A stretch of 43,364 nucleotides of DNA from Burkholderia sp. WSM2232 (GTDB lineage: Bacteria; Pseudomonadota; Gammaproteobacteria; Burkholderiales; Burkholderiaceae), in NCBI RefSeq assembly GCF_000472545.1, contig NZ_AWZV01000041.1, positions 1 to 43,364 on the forward strand, in the 5' to 3' direction. Below the pieces are notes generated by a model. The model had not been told where the DNA came from. It searched no databases and worked only from the letters and a program-made list of their open reading frames with translations. Positions 16,474 to 24,534 of the stretch are shown piece after piece. Positions within the stretch are counted from its first letter, which is position 1. Each line of letters begins with the position of its first letter. Made by a program: the position numbers and the translations under genes.

Positions 16474-17412
16474 TCAGCTCGCCGTGACGAGCTTGAGGGT
16501 TTCTTCGAGCGAGGCCGGATCGAAGACGGACGCGCCGGTCAGATTGCCGTCGATGCGCTTGGTGAGGCCCGCAAGGACCTTGCCCGGCCCGCATTCGACC
16601 ACATGCGTGACGCCCTGCGCCGCCATGGCCTCGACGCTCTCGACCCAACGCACCGCGCCTGCCGCCTGGCGCACCAGCGCGTCTTTGATTTGCGCGGGCT
16701 CGTTAACGATGGCCACGTCGACATTGTTAATGACGGGGATGGACGGCACCTGAACGTTGACGCTCGCCAGGTATTCGCGCAATTGATCCGACGCCGGCTT
16801 GAGCAGCGACGAGTGGAACGGCGCCGACACCGGCAGCGGCAGCGCGCGTTTGGCGCCCTTCGCCTTCGCGACTTCGCAGGCCTTCTCGACAGCGGCCTTG
16901 TGGCCCGCGATCACGACTTGCGACGGCGCATTGAAATTGACCGCTTCGACAACAACGCCCGCCGCCGACGCCTCTGCGCACACCGCGCGCACTGTGTCGT
17001 CGTCCAGACCGAGAATTGCCGCCATGCCGCCTTCGCCGACCGGCACCGCCGTTTGCATGGCCTGCGCGCGAAAGCGCACGAGCGGCACGGCGTCGCGAAA
17101 CGCGATTGCGCCGGCCGCGACCAGCGCCGTGTATTCGCCGAGGCTATGGCCCGCGACGATGGCCGGCGTCGGGCCGCCTGCCTGCTGCCACGCACGGTAG
17201 ATCGCGTAGGCGGCCGTCAGCATGACCGGCTGGGTGTTGGTGGTGAGATTCAGATCTTCGGCGGGACCTTCGGCGATCAGCTTGCCGAGGTCCTGATTGA
17301 GCGCGTCGGACGCTTCCTGAACCGTCTCGCGCACAATCGCCTGATCGGCGAAAGCGTTGAGCATGCCGACGGATTGCGAACCCTGTCCAGGAAAAACGAA
17401 CGCAAATTTCAT
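16474..17412 (-). CDS. fabD: Malonyl-CoA:ACP transacylase FabD
   Basis: 312 aa. It moves malonyl groups from CoA to ACP to supply chain elongation. The N-terminal FVFPGQGSQSVGM loop, the nucleophile S90 in GHSLGEY, the R of RFRAQAMQ, and the APFHSSLL histidine segment are all present. Length is usual. The fabH-fabD gap is 97 bases and the fabD-fabG gap is 70. Confidence 0.97.
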   Translation of the reverse strand: MKFAFVFPGQGSQSVGMLNAFADQAIVRETVQEASDALNQDLGKLIAEGPAEDLNLTTNTQPVMLTAAYAIYRAWQQAGGPTPAIVAGHSLGEYTALVAAGAIAFRDAVPLVRFRAQAMQTAVPVGEGGMAAILGLDDDTVRAVCAEASAAGVVVEAVNFNAPSQVVIAGHKAAVEKACEVAKAKGAKRALPLPVSAPFHSSLLKPASDQLREYLASVNVQVPSIPVINNVDVAIVNEPAQIKDALVRQAAGAVRWVESVEAMAAQGVTHVVECGPGKVLAGLTKRIDGNLTGASVFDPASLEETLKLVTAS

Positions 17413-17509
17413 ATCGTCCCCAAAGTCGATTTAGTCAGATGTAGGCGCGCGGCTCTCGAGCACGCGGCGCGGGGCGCCTCGAACGGCGCCGCCAGAAGTC
17501 AGCCGGCGA

Positions 17510-18499
17510 TCAATAACGGATGACCGACGCGCCCCACGTGAAGCCGCCGCCGACGCCTTCGATCAGCACGTTCTGGCCGCGCTTGATGCGGCCGTCGCGC
17601 ACCGCGACGTCGAGTGCGAGTGGAATGGACGCAGCCGACGTGTTGCCGTGCTCGCCCACCGTGACGACCATGCGCTCCTGCGGCAAGCCGAGCTTGCGGC
17701 AGGTGCTTTGCATGATGCGGATATTGGCCTGGTGCGGAATCAGCCAGTCGATCTGATCGGCCGACAGGTTCGCTTTCTCGAGCGCCTCCACCGCGACCTT
17801 CTCAAGCACGTTGACGGCCAGCTTGAACACCGCTTGCCCGTCCATGTGCAGGAACGCGCTGCCCGCCACGACGCCGCCGTTCACGTTACCCGGCGTGCAG
17901 AGAATGCCCGAATGACTGCCGTCCGCGTGCAGTGCGCTCGAGAGCACGCCCGGTTCCGCCGACGCCTGCAGGATCACCGCACCCGCGCCGTCGCCGAACA
18001 GCACGCAGGTGGTGCGGTCGTTGAAATCGAGAATGCGCGAGAACGTCTCCGCGCCGACCACGAGCGCCGTGCGATGCTGGCCGCTGCGAATCAGGCTGTC
18101 TGCGAGGGAAACGGCATAGGCAAAGCCGGAGCACACGGCCTGCACGTCGAATGCGGCGCCGTGATTCTTGATGCCCAGCTTGTTCTGCAGCAGGCACGCC
18201 GTGCTCGGAAACACGAAGTCCGGCGTGGAAGTGGCGACAATGATCAGGTCGATGGCTTGCGGGTCGATGTCCGCCGCCTCGATGGCGCGCTGGGAGGCAA
18301 TCTGCGCGAGGTCGCTCGTCGTGACGTCCGGGTCGGCGAAGTGACGCGCGTGGATGCCCGTACGGGCCACGATCCATTCGTCGCTCGTCTCGACGCCCTG
18401 CTTCGCGAGACGCTCAGCGAGGTCCTGATTGGTGACGCGCGCGGACGGCAGATAGCTGCCGGTGCCGAGGACGCGGGAGTAAATTGTCGATTGAGCCAT
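17510..18499 (-). CDS. fabH: Beta-ketoacyl-ACP synthase III FabH
   Basis: 329 aa. It starts fatty-acid synthesis by condensing acetyl-CoA with malonyl-ACP. The catalytic residues are C123 (AVCSGF), the histidine of IPHQANIRI and the asparagine of GEHGNTSAASIP. Its ATG shares a base with the plsX stop (TAATG arrangement), so plsX and fabH are translationally coupled and the start is fixed. Confidence 0.97.
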   Translation of the reverse strand: MAQSTIYSRVLGTGSYLPSARVTNQDLAERLAKQGVETSDEWIVARTGIHARHFADPDVTTSDLAQIASQRAIEAADIDPQAIDLIIVATSTPDFVFPSTACLLQNKLGIKNHGAAFDVQAVCSGFAYAVSLADSLIRSGQHRTALVVGAETFSRILDFNDRTTCVLFGDGAGAVILQASAEPGVLSSALHADGSHSGILCTPGNVNGGVVAGSAFLHMDGQAVFKLAVNVLEKVAVEALEKANLSADQIDWLIPHQANIRIMQSTCRKLGLPQERMVVTVGEHGNTSAASIPLALDVAVRDGRIKRGQNVLIEGVGGGFTWGASVIRY

Positions 18500-19605
18500 T
18501 ATGCCTTCGAGGAGTGCGCAGCGTAGGGCTCGGCCGGCTGGCCTGCGATGGGGCTTGCGTGACCCGCACCGCTTGCGTCGCGCGCCGCCTGTTCAAGAGA
18601 ACCCGCGTTCTCTTCCATCGCTTGCGCAAGGCGCTCCAGCACGCCGTTTTTGACGGCATCATACCCGCGTTTGATAGCCCACTCAAACGCATAGGCGTCC
18701 GCGGAACCGTGGCTTTTGATCACCAGTCCGCGCAGACCCAGCAGCGCGGCACCATTGTATTGCCGATGATCGACGCGCTTCTTGAAGCGCATCAATACCG
18801 GCAGCGCTAGCACCGCCATCACCTTCGTGAGCCACGAACGGCCGAACTCTTCCTTGATGATGTTCGAGAGCATCTGCGCGAGGCCTTCGGAGGTCTTCAA
18901 CGCTACATTGCCGACGAAACCGTCGCACACGATCACGTCGACCGTGCCCTTGAAGATGTCGTTGCCTTCCACGTTGCCGTGAAAGTTGAGCGTACTCGCA
19001 CGCAGCAGTTCTCCGGCACGTTTGATCGTGTCGTTGCCCTTGATGACTTCTTCGCCGATGTTGAGCAGGCCGATGGTGGGCCGCTCTTTACCCTCGAGCG
19101 CGGACACGAGCGCGTGCCCCATCTCCGCGAATTGCAGCAGATGCTGCGGTTCGCAGTCGACGTTGGCGCCCAGGTCGAGCATCATCGTGTAGCCGTTGGG
19201 ATTGGGCAAGGCGGAGGCAATCGCCGGGCGCTCGATCCCCGCCAGCGTTTTGAGCACGTAGCGTGACACAGCCATCAGCGCGCCGGTATTGCCAGCGGAG
19301 ATGCAGGCTTGTGCCTCGCCTTCCTTGACGCGATTGAGCGCCACGCGCATGGATGAATCTTTTTTCTTGCGCAGCGCGACTTCGACCGGATCGTCCATGG
19401 CGACGATCTCGGAAGCGGGTACGACTGTCAACGCCGACAGGTCCTGAGCCTTCAACTTCTTCAGCTGCGCACGAATCGCACTTTCAATGCCGACGAGCAG
19501 CAAGTGCGCGTCGGGATGCGAGCGAACGAAGTTGACGGCAGCGGGAACGGTCACGGACGGGCCGTGGTCGCCTCCCATGCAATCTATCGTGAGCTTTACT
19601 GTCAT
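18499..19605 (-). CDS. plsX: Phosphate acyltransferase PlsX
   Basis: 368 aa. PlsX makes acyl-phosphate from acyl-ACP, feeding PlsY in phosphatidic-acid synthesis, and acts at the inner face of the membrane. The N-terminus LTIDCMGGDHGPSVTVPA and the ISAGNTGALMA and NIGEE segments are diagnostic. The last 30 or so residues are a variable Ala-rich tail. A bidirectional terminator (19676-19706) separates it from rpmF. Confidence 0.95.
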   Translation of the reverse strand: MTVKLTIDCMGGDHGPSVTVPAAVNFVRSHPDAHLLLVGIESAIRAQLKKLKAQDLSALTVVPASEIVAMDDPVEVALRKKKDSSMRVALNRVKEGEAQACISAGNTGALMAVSRYVLKTLAGIERPAIASALPNPNGYTMMLDLGANVDCEPQHLLQFAEMGHALVSALEGKERPTIGLLNIGEEVIKGNDTIKRAGELLRASTLNFHGNVEGNDIFKGTVDVIVCDGFVGNVALKTSEGLAQMLSNIIKEEFGRSWLTKVMAVLALPVLMRFKKRVDHRQYNGAALLGLRGLVIKSHGSADAYAFEWAIKRGYDAVKNGVLERLAQAMEENAGSLEQAARDASGAGHASPIAGQPAEPYAAHSSKA

Positions 19606-19675
19606 GGAGTGCGGCGAATTTCAGGCGCTCTGCAGGGGACTGCGGCAAGCGCTGAAGCTGCAACTGCGATCGACA

Positions 19676-19706
19676 CAAAAAAGCGGCAATTCAATGCCGC
19701 CTTTTT
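19676..19706. terminator. Bidirectional terminator between rpmF and plsX
   Basis: A perfect 6-bp GC-rich stem GCGGCA/TGCCGC (19683-19688, 19695-19700) is flanked by an A-run (19677-19682) and a T-run (19702-19706), extended by CGACA/TGTCG outside. It can terminate in either direction. It falls inside what is classically one operon. Confidence 0.85.
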
Positions 19707-19788
19707 GTCGAGCCGGGAAAATGCCAAGCGAGTGTCAAGCGAGCTGATCGCCACGCGAAACGCCGGTTGGCGCAACGCAGTGAAACGA

Positions 19789-19968
19789 TTAGTCGTTCTT
19801 CGTCTTGACGACTTTCTTGCCGCGATAGTAGCCGTTCGGGCTGACGTGGTGACGCAGATGCACTTCGCCCGTGCTCGGTTCCACGGCCAGCGGCGCTGCC
19901 GTCAGGAAATCGTGCGAACGGTGCATGCCGCGCTTCGACGGCGACTTCTTATTTTGTTGAACTGCCAT
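19789..19968 (-). CDS. rpmF: 50S ribosomal protein L32
   Basis: 59 aa large-subunit protein. The translation begins [20 protein letters not shown] and ends [14 protein letters not shown], matching proteobacterial L32, including the [11 protein letters not shown] segment. The four-cysteine zinc version is not present: this is a cysteine-free form. The ATG has AGGAG nearby. It sits between yceD and plsX exactly as in E. coli. A -10-like TAGAAT (minus, 19993-19998) may give it its own promoter. A terminator follows. Confidence 0.97.
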
Positions 19969-20069
19969 GACTAACTCCTAAAAATTTTCCGAATTCTAAC
20001 ACAGCCCGACGCGGTGTCCGCCACTGGCCGAATGGCCAATGCGCCCGCCTCGCGCTCCCATGCAACTGT

Positions 20070-20723
20070 TCAGTGCTTCTTGTCGCCCGGCTTGCCGCGC
20101 TTGAGAGTTTCGAGCGCCGCAAACGGATTCGGCCGCTCGGGCTCGACGCCTTCACCGGCCCCGTCGGCTTCGTCCAGCGCAGCTTCGTCGAACTCGCCTT
20201 CGGTACCGGCCACACCAGAGACGAGACTCTCGTGCACTTCGGGACACACCTCATGCTTGGGCACGAGTGGCAACGAAAGCAGCAACTCTTCCTCGATCAG
20301 GTCGATGAGATCGAACTGGCGCGAGCCCACGATCACTTCGACTTCATCCTCGTCGAGCGGAAACTCTTCGGCTTCCGCCTCCGTGTTGACGATCCGGTAG
20401 ATCGCGTCGACATTGAACGCCTGCGAGTACGGTGTCATGCACCGCTGACATTCGAGCCATGCAGCGCCGTGAATCGCCATCCTCAAATAAGGCTGGGGAC
20501 CCTCGGTGCCGTCGTCCTGCAATTCCGGCTGCGTCGCCCCTTCGGCCTGCCAGGTGAACGCAGTGTCGCGGTCTGGCGCTTCTGCCGGGACTTCGTTTAA
20601 CATGCGCGGCAGTTGCGAGACGCGCACGACACCCGCGGCCTGCCGGCCGCTCCGCGCAAATTCGAACAGATCGAGTTCGTGCGGGTCGGACAGACCTGCA
20701 GGTTTGCCAGGATGTTGAGTCAT
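20070..20723 (-). CDS. yceD: YceD family (DUF177) rRNA accumulation protein
   Basis: 217 aa. YceD-family proteins are needed for normal 23S rRNA accumulation in E. coli and plants; the mechanism is unclear. The ECQRCMTPYSQAF motif near residue 91 carries a CxxC and a later conserved cysteine (HEVCPEV) is present. The acidic EEFPLDEDEVEV and DLIDLIEEELLLSLPLVP segments are typical. The C-terminus NPFAALETLKRG is the usual end, here followed by GKPGDKKH. It is the first gene of the minus block, with a long leader and a strong promoter upstream. Confidence 0.93.
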   Translation of the reverse strand: MTQHPGKPAGLSDPHELDLFEFARSGRQAAGVVRVSQLPRMLNEVPAEAPDRDTAFTWQAEGATQPELQDDGTEGPQPYLRMAIHGAAWLECQRCMTPYSQAFNVDAIYRIVNTEAEAEEFPLDEDEVEVIVGSRQFDLIDLIEEELLLSLPLVPKHEVCPEVHESLVSGVAGTEGEFDEAALDEADGAGEGVEPERPNPFAALETLKRGKPGDKKH

Positions 20724-20758
20724 GTGCGCTCCTGCGTCGGCAAGAATTCGCCGTTAGA

Positions 20759-20845
20759 TCACGGGATAAACCAGTTTGCGAGAAAGCCCGCGTACCTTCG
20801 GTGATGCGCCTGTGGCCGCTTGTATTTTTTGTTGCTGCCGTCCAT
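20759..20845 (-). CDS. Possible 28-aa leader peptide in the yceD leader
   Basis: An ATG frame in the leader encodes a basic-then-hydrophobic peptide beginning MDGSNKKYKRPQAHHRR and ending NWFIP. No strong ribosome-binding site precedes it and no homologue is recognised. A chance frame is quite possible. Confidence 0.2.
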   Translation of the reverse strand: MDGSNKKYKRPQAHHRRYAGFLANWFIP

Positions 20846-20956
20846 GCTGCCACTGCTACCGCTGTTGCAACAGACACTATAAGACGCTGCGAGCCACTAC
20901 CGCTGCGGATCACACCGAAGCCCGCCTGACGCAAGCATACCGATGAAAAGCCCAAA

Positions 20957-20985
20957 ATCATATCCGTTTTGTCTTTTCGAGTCAA
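20957..20985 (-). promoter_or_regulatory. Sigma-70 promoter driving yceD-rpmF-plsX-fab
   Basis: Minus-strand TTGACT (20980-20985) and TATGAT (20957-20962) are separated by exactly 17 bases, close to consensus. Transcription would start near 20950, about 227 bases before the yceD ATG. It is the best candidate for the main promoter of the ribosomal/lipid block. Confidence 0.75.
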
Positions 20986-21055
20986 ACACTTAAGCCCGTA
21001 CCGGCGCGACCTGCGCGCGAGCCGCGTACACCGCCCCTCCAGCCGTTGATCGACT

Positions 21056-21673
21056 ATGTCAGATTCCCTGAAAAGCCCGCCGCGCCTCATTCTGGCGTCG
21101 AGTTCGCCGTATCGCCGCGAATTGCTCGAACGCCTGCGCATTCCTTTCGACGTGGCCGTGCCCGCGATCGACGAAACCCCGCATGCCGGCGAAACGCCGC
21201 AAGCCACTGCATTGCGGCTCGCGGAGGCAAAGGCGCGTGCGGTGGCGGTCGCGCTTGCGGCGAATGACGCCGCACTCGTGATCGGCTCCGACCAGGTGGC
21301 CACTTATGACGGCTTGCAGATCGGCAAACCCGGCACTCACGACAAGGCACTTGCGCAATTGCAGGCGATGCGGGGACGCGAGGTGCTGTTCCATAGTGCG
21401 CTATGCCTGCTCGACAGCCGCTCGGGCGTGGCCCAGAGCGCCGACGTCATCACGCGCGTGCGCTTTCGCGACCTTCCGGACGCAATGCTGCAAGCATATC
21501 TGCTCGCCGAAACACCGTACGACGTCGCCGGCAGCGCGAAATCCGAGGGACTCGGCATTGCGCTGCTCGAGGCAATCCATTCTGACGATCCGACCGCTCT
21601 CGTCGGCCTGCCGCTGATCGCGCTATCCGGCATGCTGTTGACGGCGGGTTACCCGCTATTGGGGGCAAAATGA
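21056..21673 (+). CDS. yceF: Maf-family m7GTP pyrophosphatase (YceF type)
   Basis: 205 aa nucleotide pyrophosphatase. YceF members hydrolyse m7GTP and other modified nucleotides to keep them out of RNA. Family motifs are LILASSSPYRRELLERL (near residue 11), DETP, IGSDQVA and KSEGLGIALLEAI, followed by DPTALVGLPLIAL. The IGSDQV and GLPLIAL wording fits YceF rather than the YhdE dTTPase type. It is divergent from yceD as in E. coli. The stop overlaps the next ATG by four bases. Confidence 0.93.
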   Translation: MSDSLKSPPRLILASSSPYRRELLERLRIPFDVAVPAIDETPHAGETPQATALRLAEAKARAVAVALAANDAALVIGSDQVATYDGLQIGKPGTHDKALAQLQAMRGREVLFHSALCLLDSRSGVAQSADVITRVRFRDLPDAMLQAYLLAETPYDVAGSAKSEGLGIALLEAIHSDDPTALVGLPLIALSGMLLTAGYPLLGAK

Positions 21674-22389
21674 GCGGCACGCTGTATCTGATCCCCAATA
21701 CTCTCGGCGAGGGCGACGCCGATGCGCTCGACGCCGTGCTCCCCGCGCCGGTACGCGCCCGCGCCGCAACGCTTCAGTATTACATTGGCGAAAACGCCAA
21801 AACCACGCGCGCATTCCTGAAGAAAGTCGGCACCGAACGGCCGATTCAGGAAATCGAGATCCGCGAATTGAACGTCAACACGCCCGCGGGCGAGATCGAC
21901 AAGCTGCTGGCGCCGGTCCTCGCCGGTACTGACGCGGGGCTGGTCTCGGAGGCCGGCTGTCCAGCAGTCGCCGATCCTGGCGCGCTGCTGGTGCGCCGGG
22001 CACATGAGCGCGGCGTCAAGGTCGTGCCGTTCGTCGGACCGAGCTCCATCTTGCTCGCGCTCATGGCTTCGGGGCTGAATGGACAAAGTTTTGCGTTCCA
22101 CGGCTACCTGCCGGTCGATGCGGCCGAGAGAGCCAAGCGTCTACGCGATCTCGAAACGCAATCGCGCAAGGGCAAGCAGACGCAGATTTTTATCGAGACG
22201 CCGTACCGCAACCGGGCGCTGCTGGACACCTTGCTGGGCAGCTGCGCCCCTTCGACACTCGTTTGTGTTGCCGCGGATCTGACGCTGGACACTGAGACGA
22301 TCCGCAGTCACACGGTAGCGGACTGGAAGAAGAAACCGGCGGTCGACCTCCACAAACGGCCGGCGATTTTTCTGATCCTCGCGGCGTAA
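21670..22389 (+). CDS. RsmI-like SAM-dependent methylase (tetrapyrrole methylase fold)
   Basis: 239 aa. The fold is that of RsmI (16S rRNA C1402 2'-O-methylase): LYLIPNTLGEG at the N-terminus, EAGCPAVADPGALLV and PFVGPSSILLALMASGL in the SAM-binding core, and FIETPYRN downstream. It lacks the usual C-terminal RsmI segment and its first motif differs (LYLIPNTL rather than LYVVATPIGN). It may therefore be the shorter paralogue seen in Burkholderiales; substrate not established. ATGA overlap with the yceF-type gene implies coupling. It is convergent with sppA, 10 bases apart. Confidence 0.85.
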   Translation: MSGTLYLIPNTLGEGDADALDAVLPAPVRARAATLQYYIGENAKTTRAFLKKVGTERPIQEIEIRELNVNTPAGEIDKLLAPVLAGTDAGLVSEAGCPAVADPGALLVRRAHERGVKVVPFVGPSSILLALMASGLNGQSFAFHGYLPVDAAERAKRLRDLETQSRKGKQTQIFIETPYRNRALLDTLLGSCAPSTLVCVAADLTLDTETIRSHTVADWKKKPAVDLHKRPAIFLILAA

Positions 22390-22399
22390 CGCCGAGGCA

Positions 22400-23404
22400 T
22401 CACCGCAAGTTCAGCTTTCCGCCCAGCGCCATCGCATGCACGGCGCCGCTACCCACAGCGGCGCCGAACTTGCGCGCGACGCGGTCTGTAATGCTCTCTT
22501 TGACCGTGTAGTCGACGATCTCCGGCGCCTTGATGAGTTCTCGCGCGACATAGTTGGCATCGCCAAAACCGTCTGCGAGGCCCAGTTCGACACTTTTTTC
22601 GCCGGTCCAGAAAAGCCCCGAGAACATGTCCGGCGTCTCGTGCAGGCGCTTGCCGCGCCCCTGGCGGACCGCCTCGATGAACTGCGCGTGGATCTGGTCG
22701 AGCATATCCTGCGCGTGCTGGTCCATCTTCGGCGTTTCAGGAGAAAACGGGTCGTAAAATCCCTTGTTCTCGCCCGAAGTATGCAGCCGGCGCTGAATGC
22801 CGAGCTTGTCCATGAGGCCGGTGAAACCGAAGCTATCCATCAGCACGCCGATCGAGCCTACGATGCTCGCCTTGTCCACATAGATCTTGTCGCCGGCCGC
22901 CGCCGCGTAGTAACCACCGGACGCGCACATGTCGCCGACCACCACGTAGAGCGGAATTGACGGATGTTTGGCACGCAAACGCCGCATTTCGTCGTAGATG
23001 ATGCCGGCCTGCACGGGGCTTCCACCGGGGCTGTTGCATCGCAGAATCACCCCGGCCGTGCCGGCGTCGTCAAACGCGCTCTCCAGTGCCGCGGCCACAT
23101 CTTCGGCGTTCGCGCGCGTATCAGCGGATATCTCGCCGTCAAGCGCGATCAACGCAGTATGGCGGCCGGACGCCGCCAGCTTGTCGCCGGAAAAATCGAA
23201 CACAGCCCAGATCACGAAACCCAGCACGGCGAGAAACAGCAGCCGGAAGAAGATCTTCCAACGCCGCGCGGCGCGCTGTTCGTTAATCGCAGCAAGCGCG
23301 ATGCGCTCGAGCGCCGCGCGCTCCCAGCCCGGCTCGTCGGCGGAAGCACGGCTACGCTCGCCGAGCGGCGGTTCTTTGGTTTCAGGCGTCAAATTGTCGG
23401 ACAT
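22400..23404 (-). CDS. sppA: Signal peptide peptidase SppA-type (S49 family)
   Basis: 334 aa single-domain S49 peptidase, roughly half the size of E. coli SppA and like the Bacillus form. An N-terminal cytoplasmic stretch is followed by a membrane anchor (about 50-68). The NSPGGSPVQAG segment (124-134) and the catalytic serine S162 in DMCASGGYYAA are clear; the partner lysine is probably in the SGENKGFYDPF stretch. It degrades cleaved signal peptides in the inner membrane. It is the last gene of the rluC-gph-Rieske-sppA group. Confidence 0.9.
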   Translation of the reverse strand: MSDNLTPETKEPPLGERSRASADEPGWERAALERIALAAINEQRAARRWKIFFRLLFLAVLGFVIWAVFDFSGDKLAASGRHTALIALDGEISADTRANAEDVAAALESAFDDAGTAGVILRCNSPGGSPVQAGIIYDEMRRLRAKHPSIPLYVVVGDMCASGGYYAAAAGDKIYVDKASIVGSIGVLMDSFGFTGLMDKLGIQRRLHTSGENKGFYDPFSPETPKMDQHAQDMLDQIHAQFIEAVRQGRGKRLHETPDMFSGLFWTGEKSVELGLADGFGDANYVARELIKAPEIVDYTVKESITDRVARKFGAAVGSGAVHAMALGGKLNLR

Positions 23405-23455
23405 GCGCGCTTTTGGGAGAGATCGAAAAAGGGAGCCAGGCGGGGCGGACCAGCA

Positions 23456-23878
23456 TTAGGGCGTGGCGGGCTGCAATTCGCCGTCAGGGAGCCAGAAAAC
23501 GGCCCGGCCTTCGGGTGTTTCCCGCTCGTCGACCTGCAGAGCGCGCAACCGCGCCCCGCGGCAAGGACCGCCTACGCATTTGCCCGTATCCGGCGCGTAA
23601 ATCGCGCCGTGGGTGGCGCACATCAAGTATAAACCGGACGATTCGAAGAACTGACCCTCGGCCCAGTCCAGTTCCATCGGCACGTGAGCGCAGCGGTTCA
23701 GGTAACCGTACGCGCGCCCGTCGTAGCGAACGAAAAACACCACGACCTCTTGCGCGCCGATTTTCGCGGCGCGCCGAATGCCTCGCCCGCCGTCGAGCAG
23801 TTCGTCCGACGCGCACACGCGCACGGCCTGCGCTGCAGACTCCGCTGCGCGCCCGCCAGCCTCTTGCGTGGAGCTCAT
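23456..23878 (-). CDS. Rieske [2Fe-2S] domain protein
   Basis: 140 aa soluble protein. The iron-sulfur ligands are C63-x-H65 (NRCAHVPMELDW) and C87-x-x-H90 (LMCATHGAIYAPDTG), the normal Rieske spacing. No membrane helix is seen, so it is a small ferredoxin-like Rieske protein rather than the bc1 subunit. It could serve as an electron donor to an oxygenase, but none is adjacent. Its ATG overlaps the stop of the gph-like gene (ATGA), giving coupled translation. Partner unknown. Confidence 0.9.
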   Translation of the reverse strand: MSSTQEAGGRAAESAAQAVRVCASDELLDGGRGIRRAAKIGAQEVVVFFVRYDGRAYGYLNRCAHVPMELDWAEGQFFESSGLYLMCATHGAIYAPDTGKCVGGPCRGARLRALQVDERETPEGRAVFWLPDGELQPATP

Positions 23879-24534
23879 GCGTTGTCCCTCAACCAGCCTG
23901 ACAGGGCTCCGACGCTCGAAGCCACATATTTTGGCGATAGTGCGCTGAGCGAGTCGGCGGGATGAGCGCCGTATGTCACGCCGATACCCGCGACGCCCGC
24001 GTTGATCGCCATCTGCAGATCGTGCGTCGTGTCGCCCACCATGACCGTGCGCACCGGATCCTGCCCGAGTTCGCGCGTCAATTCGTGCAACATGGCCGGA
24101 TGCGGCTTCGAAAACGTTTCGTCGGCGCAGCGCGTGCCATCGAAGAGGCTGGTGAGCCGCACCTGATCGAGCGCGCGGTTGAGCCCGACGCGGCTCTTGC
24201 CCGTGGCCACGGCGAGCAGATAGCCAAGATCGCGCAATTCCTGCAGCATCTCGCGCACGCCTGCAAACAGCTCCGTGGTCTGGTCCTTTACCAGATAGTG
24301 GAACCGGTAGCGCTCCGCGAGCCGCGGGTAGTCGGCCGGATCGAGCGTGGGCGCCGCGATTTGCAGCGCGTCGCGCAAGCCGAGGCCGATCACGTAGCTG
24401 GCCGCTTCGTCCGCAGGCACCGGCAGACCGAGATCGCGGCACGCGGCCTGGATGCTGCGCGTGATGTGCGCAGTGGAATCCATTAGCGTTCCGTCCCAGT
24501 CGAAGACGATCAGATCAAATTGGTCTCTAGCCAT
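23875..24534 (-). CDS. HAD-superfamily phosphatase, Gph-like
   Basis: 219 aa. The HAD motifs are FDWDGTLMDS (D12 and D14), ATGKSR, the KPHPAMLHE lysine region and VGDTTHDLQMA. The cap domain is of the phosphoglycolate phosphatase/beta-phosphoglucomutase type. It may hydrolyse 2-phosphoglycolate or another small phosphate ester; substrate is not decided by sequence. The ATG at 24534 is chosen; an upstream in-frame ATG at 24561 lies inside rluC. It overlaps rluC by eight bases. Confidence 0.9.
   Translation of the reverse strand: MARDQFDLIVFDWDGTLMDSTAHITRSIQAACRDLGLPVPADEAASYVIGLGLRDALQIAAPTLDPADYPRLAERYRFHYLVKDQTTELFAGVREMLQELRDLGYLLAVATGKSRVGLNRALDQVRLTSLFDGTRCADETFSKPHPAMLHELTRELGQDPVRTVMVGDTTHDLQMAINAGVAGIGVTYGAHPADSLSALSPKYVASSVGALSGWLRDNA

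Larger units (their letters stand above)
20724..21055. other. 332-base divergent region between yceD and the yceF-type maf
   Basis: This gap holds the yceD promoter (20957-20985), its roughly 227-base leader, and a 28-codon open frame on the minus strand (20759-20845). A second -10-like TATAGT (minus) lies near 20877-20882 without a -35. No clear plus-strand promoter for the yceF-type gene was found. Confidence 0.6.
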
